From Acanthopleura granulata (Eukaryota; Mollusca; Polyplacophora; Chitonida; Chitonidae): 64,000 nt of DNA. The DNA is taken from assembly GCA_016165875.1 (NCBI GenBank), contig JABBOT010000082.1:5445168-5509167 (forward strand), written 5' to 3'. Below are positions 28,101 through 42,500 of this stretch, one piece after another (within the stretch, counting starts at the first letter, position 1; each line of letters begins with the position of its first letter). The notes beneath the pieces were generated by a model, which saw nothing but the letters and a program-made list of their open reading frames with translations, made no database searches and was not told the DNA's origin. The position numbers and the translations under genes are program-made.

Positions 28101-31100
28101 AGTTGGAGAAGTGAAACTGCTCTGTGAGGATTTGAAAAAATCATTTGAAAATGATTTTTTATCAGTCACGCGAGAATGCTGTCCTCTGAAAGATTGGTAT
28201 ATAAGTCAAGAGGCAAACAGTAGGCAAGATGTTTCTTTTCCTAAGGGCGGTTCGAGTTTTATGTGTGCAGGTTTTAAATTCTACAGGAATTAATACCGGC
28301 CAGCTGAATGTTTAACGAACCGAAAACCTCATGTCGTTCCCACTATCCCTCATGTAGCTTTAAATAATAGCACGTTCAAAGGATGCACGGCTTTTGACGG
28401 TAATACAAATTTCATTGGAACATTTAAATCACTATTTGAATATATAGATGGCAGTCTTGAGAAAACACCATAAAGCCCAGTCAAAAAATACGGGACTAAA
28501 ATGGCATGTTCATGTAGTTTTCAATTAACACACCATTATTTTTGCTTTCAGTGTCTGTAATTGACATTCTTTCAAGTGAACAACTACATTTTGTTTGCAA
28601 TGAAAGCTATAATATAATAGACTTTCTTTTCCGAAAATTTGAAACAGCAAACTTTATTAGTTTACCGTATACCTCTAGGCATGTAAAGCTGTTGTCTCTA
28701 GGTATGTGAATACGTAATTTTCAGTTCTGGGTTAGAAACTGATTGCATTGTGCAAACTGAAGCCATGTATAGTCCAGATGGGGAGGGCGCGGGGCTGTAC
28801 TTCTGAAAAATAATGTATGGCTTGTTGTTCTATGCCACTTCCTTCGATCCACAACCTTGTCCTGGTCGACGCAAGCCTAGAAACAAAATAAACCAATCAC
28901 CTGGATTTATTGATGAATCTGTTTAGCGGCTCCCTACTATAAACACGACTACTGTTATATACATGTGTATATGGATGTGAATTTGTCTAGACCATCGCGT
29001 AAATGACCAATCAAATGAATAAATGAATACTGGGCTTCTGTACTATTTGGCAGTTATTAATGGCGAGAAGGCGGCCTTCAATGTGCCTGTTTTTGCGCAG
29101 AAGCGAGAGAGAACACTGGATATGCTAATACGGAGCCTTTATCAGGATCACTTACCCGATGTAAGCAAGGTAACCCTCCCCTCTTCTCTCTCTCTCTCTC
29201 TGCGTCTCTTGTCTCTTTGTATCTCTTTCCTGGCCCGGGGATCAGATATCGAGCGGCAGTCCCCGTCTCACCATGGAAGCAACAATCCGAAAAATTTGTG
29301 GCCAAATTACAGAAAAAGTGTCCCCTAAGGGGCCTTGTTGCCTGCTGCCCGGATGACCTCGCCGGAAGTACTTCTCACGATTTATTCGACAAGGTCAATC
29401 AATCGCGTGTCTTGTAAGTCAGTTTATTTTATGAAAGGAAGGCCGACGTAGATATATTTAGAGCCAAAACCTTTGCCGACTTCTTTTCTGTGCCTTTTTT
29501 CGACGTTGATGTCCCTTTGCAAGTCGTTGAACAATGTTGAACCTTGAGTTACTATCCAAATGATTACAGCCAAATGAACAGTAACTAATCGTTATCTTAG
29601 CCATGGACAATGTCAATCTAGTATACAATACACTCGCAAAAATGGTATGAAACTGTAAAATAAATTTTTGTGATGACCTCGAATCGACCTCGACAATACA
29701 TTTCAAAGACAGTTTCTGGAACATGCTTGTGTCCGACGTTATGTGTCCCTGACCTCCTCGATCTTGACACCCCCAAAATACATTTATCTCTTGATTGTAA
29801 AGCGTCTCTCGTCACAGGCCTGAAAGTAGATTAACTTGACCTCAACAGTATGTTTTTCCGCACGAAAGATTATATGCCAATTTATGGCCTCACAACAAGC
29901 TATTCCAAGGACATTGAAGCCAGACATGATGTCGTGGTCAATGATTGTTACGTACTAACGAAATCTTCCCAGGTATGTTCTTGGAGATTTGAATTCTATC
30001 CCAATCAACCTATATGTGAATCTTTTGTCATGATTTTCGCTTCCGTGACTTAATCCTGCTGTTTTTATCTATAACGCCAATTCTATAATGTATTTACGTT
30101 GACCTAAAGATTTTTTCCAAGCCTTTCTGCATTTATCTTCCTGAAACTTTGCACGTTGCATGTTCTGATGTTGCAGTTCTTTTCCTTTTTTGTGGTTAAA
30201 ATCTTAAGCCGTCAACATCTTTTTCACTTAACTGCTAAACACTTTAATACTGTTGATAAATACTGTATAATAACTGTCAAGCCTTCCGGAGGTAAAACAT
30301 AATATTTCATTGTTCAAAATATAGCTACTTTTCCATACTGTACGTTATTTGATTATATTTTCATTGGGAAGTTCAATGAAAAAAGTACACAATAAGTGTT
30401 TCAGTACTGTAACACCTGAAGAGTTGAAGTGGTGCAGCTCTTCAAGTATTTAACTAGTGTAGTTGGCTGTTATGAGCAAATATGTAAGAAGACAAAAGAA
30501 TTAAGGAAAAAACGTTAAGACCTTTGTAAAAACGTTTTCCTTGTATAGAACAACATGCTAAACCGACGAGCATTCAGTGATGTCATCCCAGACGTGCATG
30601 GCACGCGACGAAAAGAGGAAGCTCGCCAGACAGAATTCGTCCGGATTGGACAGGTATAACACACAGTGATGTCATCAACATCAATAATTGGATAGTTCTG
30701 GGACCCCTTTCTCTAAAGGTCGTACGATGTTTTTTGTCCTAAATTTTGTCGTGCAACGTACGATGAATTACGCTGTTATCCGTTTCACAAAGCATTTCGT
30801 GAAAGAGACGTATAGATGACCTAAGATATCTTACACGATTGTCGTACCGTCAAATTTATTGTACACGTACGACATTTTTATGAAAGTTGCCCTGGGACGG
30901 GCTAAATGTGATGCGTTGATAGTCAGAAAGAACTGAGAGGTAACAAAGACAAGCCATTATAGCAATAAAAACACTAAGACGCCCTCTTTTACTATCAATG
31001 CTGTTTCCTTTCCGCGTATACAGATTAGTGATCTATGCAACTGGCGATGTGTATGCTTATGCATGTAGAGTATGCTACAAAAACAAAATACTAGCAAAGC

Positions 31101-34100
31101 CAGAAGCCATTAACTACTATTCAGTTTTATTTATTTTATGAACATGAGTAAAACTTGTTGTGACAGCACATTGGTATTTGTATTCGAAAAGGTTTTTCCT
31201 TGAGTTAGTTCCGGTGTGTATCAAAAGACACATTGATATTCAACTTGTTCTAGATGGGACTACTTTTTCAAAAAAGTATTGGCACCTGGTGAGATGAAAG
31301 CAATTTCTACACTGATGTCCTTAACGCCTCAGTTGAGCTAGGGCACACTGTCTCTGATCTTTAAGGGGAGAGTTAGTAAAGTTTTTTATAAATACTTCCG
31401 CTTTAAGACGTTTAAACGAGGTGTTTATTTCTTTGTTTGTTTGTTGCTGTTGTTAGTTGGTTTTGTTTGTTTGTCCTTTTGGGGGGGGGGGTGGCGGTGG
31501 GTCGGGGAGTCGGTGTGTTTGTCTAACAATGACTCGTCAGCTGACAGTGACTGTTACTACCCGTTGTAGACTCTCAAGCTCAAGACGATCCTGAAAGGGG
31601 ACGCACCAACCAGCATGGTGACAACGGGACTTTTAAAAAGAGAGGTGAGATCTTTATGTTATATTCTGTGTGAACAGATGGCGGTTGATTCTCAAATTCA
31701 ATGTTATATCAAACATCAGTCTATGTATTTGAATCAAGGCCTGTCCCCTGTCAGTTCAGTATTCCTGTGCTTTGACTCGCCTGTATTCCGACTAACCCAA
31801 TAACCCTTCTTTTCCTCCTGTTCCTCTTTTCTGTTCTGATGGACACAATGTTGCGTCACATTACTAGGCGCCAGCTTATATAGGTTATTCTAGAAATCCC
31901 CCGAAGTTTTCATGTCAAATTTGTGTTATTTTTGTGTGTTTTCTGTTATTCCGATAATAACTCTTTTTTTCACTCTTTTTTTTTGTGGTTTCAACAGCCC
32001 TGGGAGCCTCAGCAGATTTATTCGGACTTCGCTCACAATATTATTTGCGGGGATTCGTGGGGTAAGTGATCATTCCGATTATACCGATATGATAGCTCCA
32101 TCTGTTATACCAGGGTCTCCTCAGTCGTAATCAGCAGTCATTACAACAAGGGTTCTATCAGACGTTTCTGCAGGCTATTCTAACAGTGTTGGCCTACACC
32201 TACATTTACTATGGTTTTATTGCTTTGCGATTATCGGTCATAGCCCCAGCCGGACAATCGTATTACTGTGTTACACAAGCCATGAACTTTGCAATTCCCT
32301 GTATTCTTCACAGACACATTTAACAGAAGCTAATTGCATCGGGTCGTAACAAAGTACCGTGGGCTGATTGTCCCCTGTGGACAGATTGAGAAGTACATTT
32401 TAGGGTTTTTGAATATTGAATGGTTTCCAAAAACCAGTATTAACAGTTCGCGCAAATAGACCAAATTATCCGACCACAATGTTTTTTCCCCCCATTCTTT
32501 TTCATTTGAAATATAGGGCTACTTTATTTAGTCTCGGATTTCTGGGTAATAGACCCATTGTAATGGGTACAGCTTCAGGGAAACGCGGAATCCAAGAAAA
32601 GAAAGTTAATGTGAACTAAAACTGCCCGTTCCGTAAAAAGACTTTATTTTTAACGAAGAAAAGAAAAAATACTGTAGAAGCAGTGCGTTGTTGGATTACC
32701 GAAAGTGGCATCTGTGTTCAAACAATACTTTCCAGTTTCCAGTGACTTTAACGAAGCTTATGTAAAACGGAACAACAATAACTCCGATTTTGTATACCTT
32801 TATGTCAGACGCATTGCTGTTTAATAGGTGAGTTTTGAGTTCGAACTATTTTGTCGCTAAAGGTAAAAGAGCCTTACTGTATCATGTGACTTGTCAGAAA
32901 TGTTAGGTTACGTTTGGTGACTTTACTAATCACCCATCTCACCGTGTTCAGGAGGTACAAATGATGTTTCTTTCCTTTATTATCTGATTGAGCTCACAAA
33001 CCTTCGGCTCCTCAGTTTCGGTAGAGTAACACTTTCCTTACCTTTTGTGAAAAAAAAGTCAGAACTTGAAACTTCCCTATTGGTTGAAAGATAATTTGTC
33101 AGCTTTGGAGGGGAATTGAAAACATCAATTGGTGTCATCTTTTCTTCTTTTTCTGCTTTCTTTCTGGTAACATTTAACATGGAAACTGTGGTAGGTCCAA
33201 GAAGAATGCTTTCATTGGAAGCAATTGTTTGTCTCTTTGTTTTGGAAAGAACCCTAATGTAGCATACTAATCCTTCAGACAAAACTGTCTACTGCAGCCA
33301 GAGCTTTGCCAGCCATGCAGAGCAGTGTTCTCTGGTAGACCTCTAACCCTGATTCAGAAGTACTTGATAGATGTCATTAAAAGTTAAATTTCTCAACGCA
33401 TGAAGATACGTCAATCTGGTCAAACTTTGAAATTCCGAATACGCCTGGGACAATACAGACCTCCTTGCAACTGAATAAAACACCAGTAAAATGTGTTAAG
33501 TGCATTCAAATCGGATGGAAATACTCCAATTATCTGGTCATGAGTTCAGATCCTTACCCTTCCATATTTGTGTCAAAGTTCACTGTCTGGAACCAAAACA
33601 GCTGGTGATGTTTGTTAGTGATTCCAGTGTATAATAAAATAATTATTTCAAGTATTCACTTTTAAATCGGATAGGAACATGTAAGGATCCTTTCACAGAT
33701 AAACTGATGTATTTTCTATAACGTTGCTGTGTTGCTAACTTTGACAAGCGAAGAGTTCCATTTCATTTGTATACATCTGTTATGAATTTATTGAACTATG
33801 CAGTGAGGTGATGGCTGTTGATTGCGAAACTAATGAAAGTTTCACTTTTATAATCATAGTGAAGAGGCTTGGAGTAATAAGTAAAATCTTACACAGTGAT
33901 TTCTACTTCAGTAATTGCTGTCGTCGTTACATATTTAATATGTGTATAATCTATTGTGGAGTTTAGTAGAAAATAGCTGCTGGCAACAATATTGCAGACT
34001 TTAAACTTCAATTCATGGGAGTTAACGTCTTCGATCAAATCAGGATCACGAATCCTATGTGCTAGTCCTAGGCCAGTAACCACCTTGTGTGAGGCGTTGT

Positions 34101-37100
34101 TAAAACAGGTCTGAATCTGACCGTGGGTTGCTGTTGTCTTTTTACAGGAGACAAGCTTGTTGTCTGCACAGATTCCGGTACCATGGTGTTAGAAGGTATG
34201 ACTGATCTTATCCAATCCTAAGCCATTCTGTCTGTAGACTACAGTTCTAACTACGTGATGAAAACATACCTAGGGAATGTTGATTAACCCGAAGAGAACA
34301 CAACCAATGATCCAAATTAGAATCATTTGTTATTTGCGCTGTACCATCGACCACACTCTCTTGCATTAAGGAGATCTAATTAAAATAGCGACAAGCAGTA
34401 CTTAAATTGTGTAATACATCCACAGAGACGTGTGTATCAGTGACATGCAATTTGTGTACCACTGACACACATGCATTGTGATGTGCAAATTTGTACACAA
34501 TCATTTTACGGAGTAAGTCAGACAGATTTGTTGCCATAATTTTTGGGCATCAGTAGTGGAACGCTTTCTTTTACATTTCTAATTTCATTGATAAATTATA
34601 GTCAACAAGATGTGTCATATCTTGGAAACATTTTGTCTGTTATTAATTTGAATTAAAATCTTCAAAACACAAGCGAAAAGAATTTACGCTTCACCTGTGA
34701 AAGACATCATATCAAAAAATCAACACAGCATGACCACAATTCTTTTTTATTTTTTTTTTTGCTGTTTCACCTGGAATTGAGGTATTAGCATTTTGTCACC
34801 TTGGTAACCTCGGGGGAGAGGAGGGGGGTAGTTCCCCTGGCAAAATGTTTTCAGTTGTATCCAAAGCAGATACAATTCTGATATATTTTATCGGGGTGTT
34901 TATCTGAGTGTAGAAATTTATAGTGTATCAACAATCTACACTCTCTGTGTGACAGTATCATCCAATCGGTGATACAGTACTCATCGATTCGGAGCCAAAT
35001 CTTGAACCCTACTGGTCGCATTGCACATGTGTAACCTTAAAGTGCCCTATCCTGTGTTAAGCGACTGTGTACAATTTTGCATATCACAATGCATGTGTAT
35101 GAGTGGGTACACAGCTTGTGGATGTATTACACAAATTACACAATCTGTGTACAACTGGTACACAAAAATTATGTGCATGTGCGTTTCTGCCACAACTCTC
35201 TCTACCATTCATACACAGTAGTTTTTAGAAAGAACCGGTGTAGCAAGCAAGGCGTCTTCAGCGTAAACTTTAGGTTCATGTGCCAAACCTTGCCACCTGA
35301 CAAGTAAATTATGTCTGTAGCCGGGCCAATTCATCTTCTTTACACCATACTGTCTTTTCTCTATTCCAGAGGGGTTGCAACCCCGCCTGATTTTAGACAA
35401 GTCTTTTTCAATCAAGCAAATCAGTGTGATTGAAGCTCATGGAATACTTTTGTTCCGAGCTGATAAAGGTAGGTAAAAACATCGTCCACTTATACGGAAA
35501 ACCGGCTTGCGACTTTTTGATCATTTACAGATAGGGTGATTCCGTGTATGTATGGAACAGGGCTTAGCATGCCAAAGATCATAGGAGTGTGGCGTTTTTT
35601 TATGTTGCAGCTTCATGCATGTTCTGCTACAAATTATGGAACAAACCCGGTGGTTGTGGGAACTTGGATTGTGCATACCCGGGAAACCTTTCACTGAAAT
35701 ACTTGTATTATTGTGACAGATATTGTCGTTTAAAAGAGGAAAATTTTCCTGGATATCACTAAAAAGGGTGACCATTTGGATGTCTTTAAAAGTGTATTTT
35801 ATTTGCCTAGTATTAAGCCAGAACATTCTATCTGGACAGAGGAAACCTTATTCAGATACCGTTAAATCTGAAATCGCTTCCTCGATAATTTTCTCTCAAG
35901 AAAACGTGCAGTGCTACTACCGAAGCCAGAAAGCAGTTTTGTACATTGTTCGGGTTAAAATAAAAATTGTTTCACTGACCCTGCATAATCTTAAAATACA
36001 CGTTCAAGGACGAACACTGGTAAAGGGACAGAATTACAACTTTCACACAACGTTTTACTAAACGTCTAACGAGGTTAAGGTTGGGCGAGCACTGTCAGCA
36101 TTTCTCGCCTACACAGTCGGAACCTAAGGTGTGTAAATTCACCGTAACTTCTGCCGTTACGCCGCAAGATTTGTGAAATAGCACTGACGTTTGTGTGGTG
36201 TTCGCTCATATATTCCTCATGATTTCATTACGCTGTGCTTTGTCACCAGCTGACGTTTTCTGCTTTTTAAACTTCCCTGCCTTATTCCCCCGATTCCTGA
36301 TGGAAAACAACTGATGCTATGTATATTCAGGCTCAAGTTTGGTCAAAGAAAAAGAAAAAAGTTTTCCTCTCATTGGCACCAACGATACTCTGGACTGTCG
36401 CTCTCGTGATCTCTCGGAGAACAAATAGCGCGGATATTTATGGTGTAAAGCCTTACACACCAGCCAGTGGTGTAAAGGTCTTCACTTGATGGGAAAGAAT
36501 CACGAATGTTTAAATAAGTAATTATCCTTCATGATTGTGAACTGTCTTTGCCGTTAGCATGAAGACCGCCTGAGCCGGCTTTATGCCCTCGTCGATGTCC
36601 GCTTCATTGGGGAAGAGAAAGACATATGAGCTTCCCTTGCAGCTAGGGACACAGATTTTGGAAACTTCCAAGCTTGAGAGTTAGGCGACGGGAATGCCGG
36701 AGGCCGTACACAACGATTTCGTGGCAGTACTGGTCGGACTGTTCTATTACTAACATTGGACATGCTTTAAATACAGCAGAAAACAAAAAACGAAAAATAT
36801 CTGCTTTGTTTGCAGTCAACAACGCTTTCCTGTTCGTTTTGTACTGATATGCATTTGCCTGATTCCGCTTTAACGTCGCTTTCAATATTCTTTCGATCAT
36901 CTGATATGTTCAGACGAGAGAAGCTGGATCTAGGACTATTATCGAAGCGGAGAAATAGGCAGTTCTTGGCACAGTTGGCTGGAATGATTCTCTATCGGAT
37001 TAATACTGGCGGTGTCCAGGGGCAGAGAAGACCATTAGTTCCTTGTTCAACATTGTTCAAGTCAGAAACCTGTTTGCACATGTAAGGAGAAGATGAAAGT

Positions 37101-39470
37101 CCTTGCCATAGATATTTCTTTTTATTATTTATACATCAGTGAAATCCAAGTAATTCCTTTTCTGATAAAGTTATTTTTTCACTGCAGTGAATTATTACAT
37201 CACGCAAGAAGACACGACCTCATATAACACGTCATATACACGACGTCACGTTTTAGACATGTCTGTGACAGCCTACGGCTGGAAAAATGCCAAGAACTCT
37301 TTAAAGTACACACAATCATGATACTGTTAGAGTATAAATAATAATGAGAATATTGCACATTGAAGGTTTAATACCACAGATATTGTTCCAGTGAGAGGGG
37401 GAAATAATAACCTACGAGATGCTTCACTGGAACAATATTTATGGTATTCAGCCTTCACTATGTAATATTCTCTATTTACCTATGATTCCACAGGCCCTAA
37501 ATATCGTGATAAATATGTATTACGTTTATATGTACCATCTAGTTAAATGACAAAATTTCTCATATTTAGATTTATTGACATCGATTCAGAAAAGGCAGTT
37601 CCTCTATGTGCCAAAAGCCTTAGTAAATACTACATTCAAAGGGCTGGCTGAACTCTCCCAAAACTCTCCACAATACTCGTTAAGCACAGATTGTTGCACG
37701 TAACATGGGTCGCCCAGTTCGTCGTGTTCGTCGTATGAACAGATAACACCCTTCTTGTGTTTCACTCCCGAGCTCTTTCGCTAAGCATACGATGTGGTTA
37801 GTTTAGTCATGTTTGCATAACGACGTTGTTTGATGTATGATATCCCGTTTCAGCATTTTTCTTCGGCTAGAAGGGTTCAAGCAACATACACCTACCTCAG
37901 TGTCAATGCGTATAACAGCAACTATCCCTTAATAACCGTCTTGTTTGCTACAATGTTTGAATTTACGGGAGACCGGGGCCATTTTACCACTGAGCATCGG
38001 TCAAAAGGCTTCCTCCATGGTAGCAACAACGCACACATTATTACTATGTGAACAAGCTCTCTTATTTAAGATCCCAAAAACATTTTCGTTCGTTATACTT
38101 GCCAGTGTATAAAGCTGTTGTTCACATTTTACGCTGGTGATTTACAATTAGTTTCAGGTCATTATACCGTTTACTTTAAGCTACTGTCGTGTATTTTTCC
38201 TAAACGCCAACCGCCATATCGTGACCACCATACCTGACCATACATCCTTGAATTCCACCCTACCTGGCTACAAAACCTTGAAATCCCCCATTCTTGGTCA
38301 CGTCATCAACATAACTACTTACATGTACGTATAGGTAGATGAAACATTTTCATACAACCTTGAATTCTGCTATTTGTCGCTGCCTCCCATGAAACAGTTC
38401 AAGAGCCATATTTTTGTTCCAACGTAGCGTATTTGCGAGGTAGTATGAAGGTCTACCAGCAACATGCAGATGGTCGTGGGTTTCGCTTAGGTTTTGGCCG
38501 GTTTCCTCCCACTGTGATGCTGGCCGCCGTCGTATAAGTGAAATTTGCTGGAGTACGGCGTAAATTCACAATCAATCAAATAAATAAATAAATAAATGTT
38601 TGAGATTCAATAACTTCATGTAAGACAAACCCCGCTTCTCAAAGCACATTTTCCAAAAATGACATGCTGAAAATGATAAGAAGCGCGCGAATAAGAGATT
38701 GAGAGTTTTGCCCGCCTGGGCTATTGTTCAAGTCAACTTCTCCGTACCATTTGACCAAGTGGCTGTTGTGCCGCCGTGCGTCAAATATAACAGCGGTGTG
38801 GTCAGTAGTTTAAGTGTTTCCAGTTCCTTCGTGTCTGCCTGTTGAGGGCAAATCAAGCTCGAGGGGTTTGTCAGTCATCTAACCTTGATCATATTTTATT
38901 TACTCATCCGGACGTTTCTATTCCGGAGACCACTTCTATTTTAACTTCGCTTTATCCATTTTCTCACACAACTAGTCTTTGTCGAGCCTTGTCGTCTCCT
39001 GACTTATGCGGGACTTTGATGATGTTTATTTCTTCCAGGAAAGGATTGTAAGATTTACGTTTTCCGGCTGATGGACTTTGAAGGTTACCAGGAGAGCCTT
39101 GTAAAAAGTAAAGCTGATTTTAAAGACCACAAAATCGAGAAAACACGAGGTAAGTGGAATCTATCCGATGAGGATCATTTCAATCAGACTAGGCACATGA
39201 TTGACTGATACTGAACATAGGCGTTGGTGTTTTGTTTTTTTTAATTATCAGTTCATTTTCTTTTTAACTACCAACTAGTAAACATCTTCTTGTTTGTTGT
39301 TTACTTACCACTAAAGTCTCAATTAATCTGCCCCACCTTATTTGATTAAGATAGGTCAACTTTACACTCACACGGTGTTGTTTGAGCCACTAGGAGAAGT
39401 TTTTTTTAATTTTCAACTTTGAACAACGGGTTTGCAAAAGCGATGCAATACCAACATGACGTATTTGAAG

Positions 39471-39525
<55 letters not shown>

Positions 39526-42500
39526 CCTTGTGTACCCGGAGGTTTCCATCGCCGACGGGGTTAGGGCGCGAGAGCGGCGTAATGACCCAGGTGCCTTTCA
39601 CCAATGCGGTCGCTGTGAGATTAAGTCCAACTCATGACGGCTTCCTCTCCGGCCGTACGTGGGAAGGCCCATCAACAATCTGCAGGTGATCGTGGGTTTC
39701 TCCAGGGCTCTGCCCTGTTTCTTCCCATCATAATGCTGGCCGCCGTCGTATAAGTGAAATATTCGTGATTACTTCTGAAACATCAATCAGACAAACAAAT
39801 AAATAAATAGCGTACCCGTGTTTTCTTGTGCACGAGTCCTACATGTATTAATCAAACCGAGCTAAGTGTCGTTTTCACATGATTTCTTATAGGTTGCCAC
39901 CTGTACGCCTTAAGCCGGCCTTGCTCCAGTCATCTGCGAATGGTTGTTGCCATCGGGAAGCGGCTGTTGCTGTACACGTGGAAACACTCCGCAGCCTGGT
40001 CAGCGTGGTGTCCGACGGTCGACATAGACACTGTGGATGGCTTTATCTTTGTCCGGGTAAACCACTCTACATCCTCTAAATACTTGGGTCTTGGCTGCTG
40101 TTGAAGTGTTTATTCAATTTTAATGTGACTCTGGACATTTCCTTTTTGATTGTCTGCTTATGACATCTTGTACACTATACCCATATCTCATAGCGGGGAT
40201 TGACATTGTTGCCTCATTAGATATCACCAAATACAGCCCAAGACATTATCAGGTAACACATTTTAAAAGCCTGATATGGCGTTGAGCCCGGTCCCCAACC
40301 TGTAAGGTGAACAGCCCCAAACCAACCTACATGGCATTATGGTTCCAGGGCTGCAGAGAGGTTATTACCAAACCCTTGTTATATGTTCCGGGAACATACT
40401 GAATATTAATCAAATGACGTTCACATAATCATAAGCAGATTGAACATTTTAAAATGCGAAAATACTCACAACTTATTCCGAAGCTATATTTGCAAAGTTT
40501 TGTAAAAGTGGACTCATACCGACCTCCCAGTATATTTTGCCTAGAACAACACCACAGCAAATTTGGCCCAGAGCAACATGCCCGCAACGTTCAAAAAGCG
40601 GTGCAAATGCTTGTGTGACTCAGCATTGGCCACCTTAGACATGTACCTGTGATATTTACATTAAAGGCACACATCTGGCTTCTTAAGTAACGGCCATTCT
40701 TTTTCCAACTGCAAGTCAGCGCACTGCAAAAACAAAAGAGTTAAAAGTCACCAAAGGCTGATGAATTTACTACAATTACTTTCAGTTTGTAAACCTCAAA
40801 GTTTGCTGACAGTCTCCTGTGTTATTTGAAACCGGCTATCTTTACTGTAATTGGTGAATTGCACGTGCTACCAAATGAGGCCGCTGAAAGCTAATGTTTA
40901 TTAGTGTTTCTGTAGTCTAGTGTTTCTCACTCATCTAAAGATGTCATATAGCTGTAAAGGAGTCTTCTAAACAGTCGTCTGTTTTTCCTTGTATAAAAGC
41001 ATACCTGAATGATTTGTAGTACTCACGTGTAATCACACACGCTAAACTATGAATTCAATTTATATCAAGATATGAACTGATATGGTCAGCAGTAAAGGTT
41101 ATGGATTTCCTTTATGAAGGTACTTTATGCACAACAACAGTCATGTCCTCTTACAAAAAGAAATGTTTACGCATGTTTTTGCGTCTTCAAAATGGAAAAC
41201 GGTGGTACGAGTCCAGGTCTCAACGCCCAGTCGGCCAAAGGGAAAAAAGGGCCACAATGTCCTGTAGTCGTTTGCAGATTCCTATTGCTGCGCCCAGCTT
41301 CAATATGTCCATCAAGACGAAGTAGTCCATTCCATGAAGTAGAATGACCTTAGTAATAGGGGTATCGAACAATGCAGCCCTGGTGCTTCTTTACAAACTA
41401 ACCGACAAACAAACCATTGCGTCAAGATTTTCGTGGAAGTGAGTTGACATCGGTTACTAAAGTTACATTAACCTGGGATTATTTACTGCCTTGTCTGTTG
41501 GGAGTGAATCAATTTGCAGTGTAGAGATTCAGCCGTCGGTTTTATTCCACTGCCGGTAAAAGGGGTAAATAATGTGTCAGTTACATTGTGCTAAGTTCAA
41601 ATGCACCCTCACCTGAACCCAATAAACAACCACCACGTGTTCTTCACGTCTGACAAACTCTCATATATGTCCGAGTTTCCCTACCCTAAATCTCTATCTC
41701 TTTCTTAAAATCCATAGGCTTTAAATAAATGATGCATGTGGCGCTTGGTGTTCATTGCAATCTCGTGTTTCCAGATGGCAATTTATTAATATCGCTCAGC
41801 CTTCCAGAATTGGAGAGAGGCTAGCTTTGGATATTTGAAACCTGTGCAGGTGTGTTCGTTTGCCGACTTGATTCCAGACCCATACTTCTTACTGTCTCAG
41901 ATGAAGAGTTCTGCCCTCATCCACTATCGTATAGTTGGACAGTCAGTTGTTTTTATATAAGTTTTCCCGTCCAAGAAGCATACAGTTTACTACCCTGTGA
42001 GACGAAGCGCTCCGTATTGGGTGTTTTCAGGGTTATCGCTTTCCGTATTTACTACCAGCCAAAATTTTCCACTCAGCCCTCGACAAAAGTATCAGATTAG
42101 AAGCGTTTTGAAAAGTCACTCTTGGCTGATGCCTCTCTAGAGGCACGCTGTAATAACAATACCAGTATTTCTGACGTATTTTTTTCCCTATATTACAGCT
42201 CCATTTGTCTGAAGATTTCTAATACCGGAAACATGAGAGTGGCAGTTGAAATCCACTAGAGATATTTAAAAGATTACGAATATATTTCGCAGAGATCGGT
42301 TATGTCCCTTGGGAGCCCCATGTAAATGAATTTGTAACAGTTGCAAATCTTCGTGCCACCTATCATATACACAGCACCTTGTCATCTATGTCTCCGCGCT
42401 TTATCAAACGCTTTTAACTGATGGTTGGTTTCTGAGTAAATTACAGAAACTACTCGATACTGGCCTATGCCTCACAGATAACACGTAATATTATAAATAC

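Noticed and set aside
32980..33282. 100-codon reverse frame in intron 15
   Set aside because: The predicted start appears to be a non-ATG codon, there is no recognisable domain, and no matching splice sites were seen. Likely chance.
39413..39689. Frames with long alternating Tyr-Ile runs
   Set aside because: Translation of the (TA)n microsatellite. The same applies to 63102-63491.
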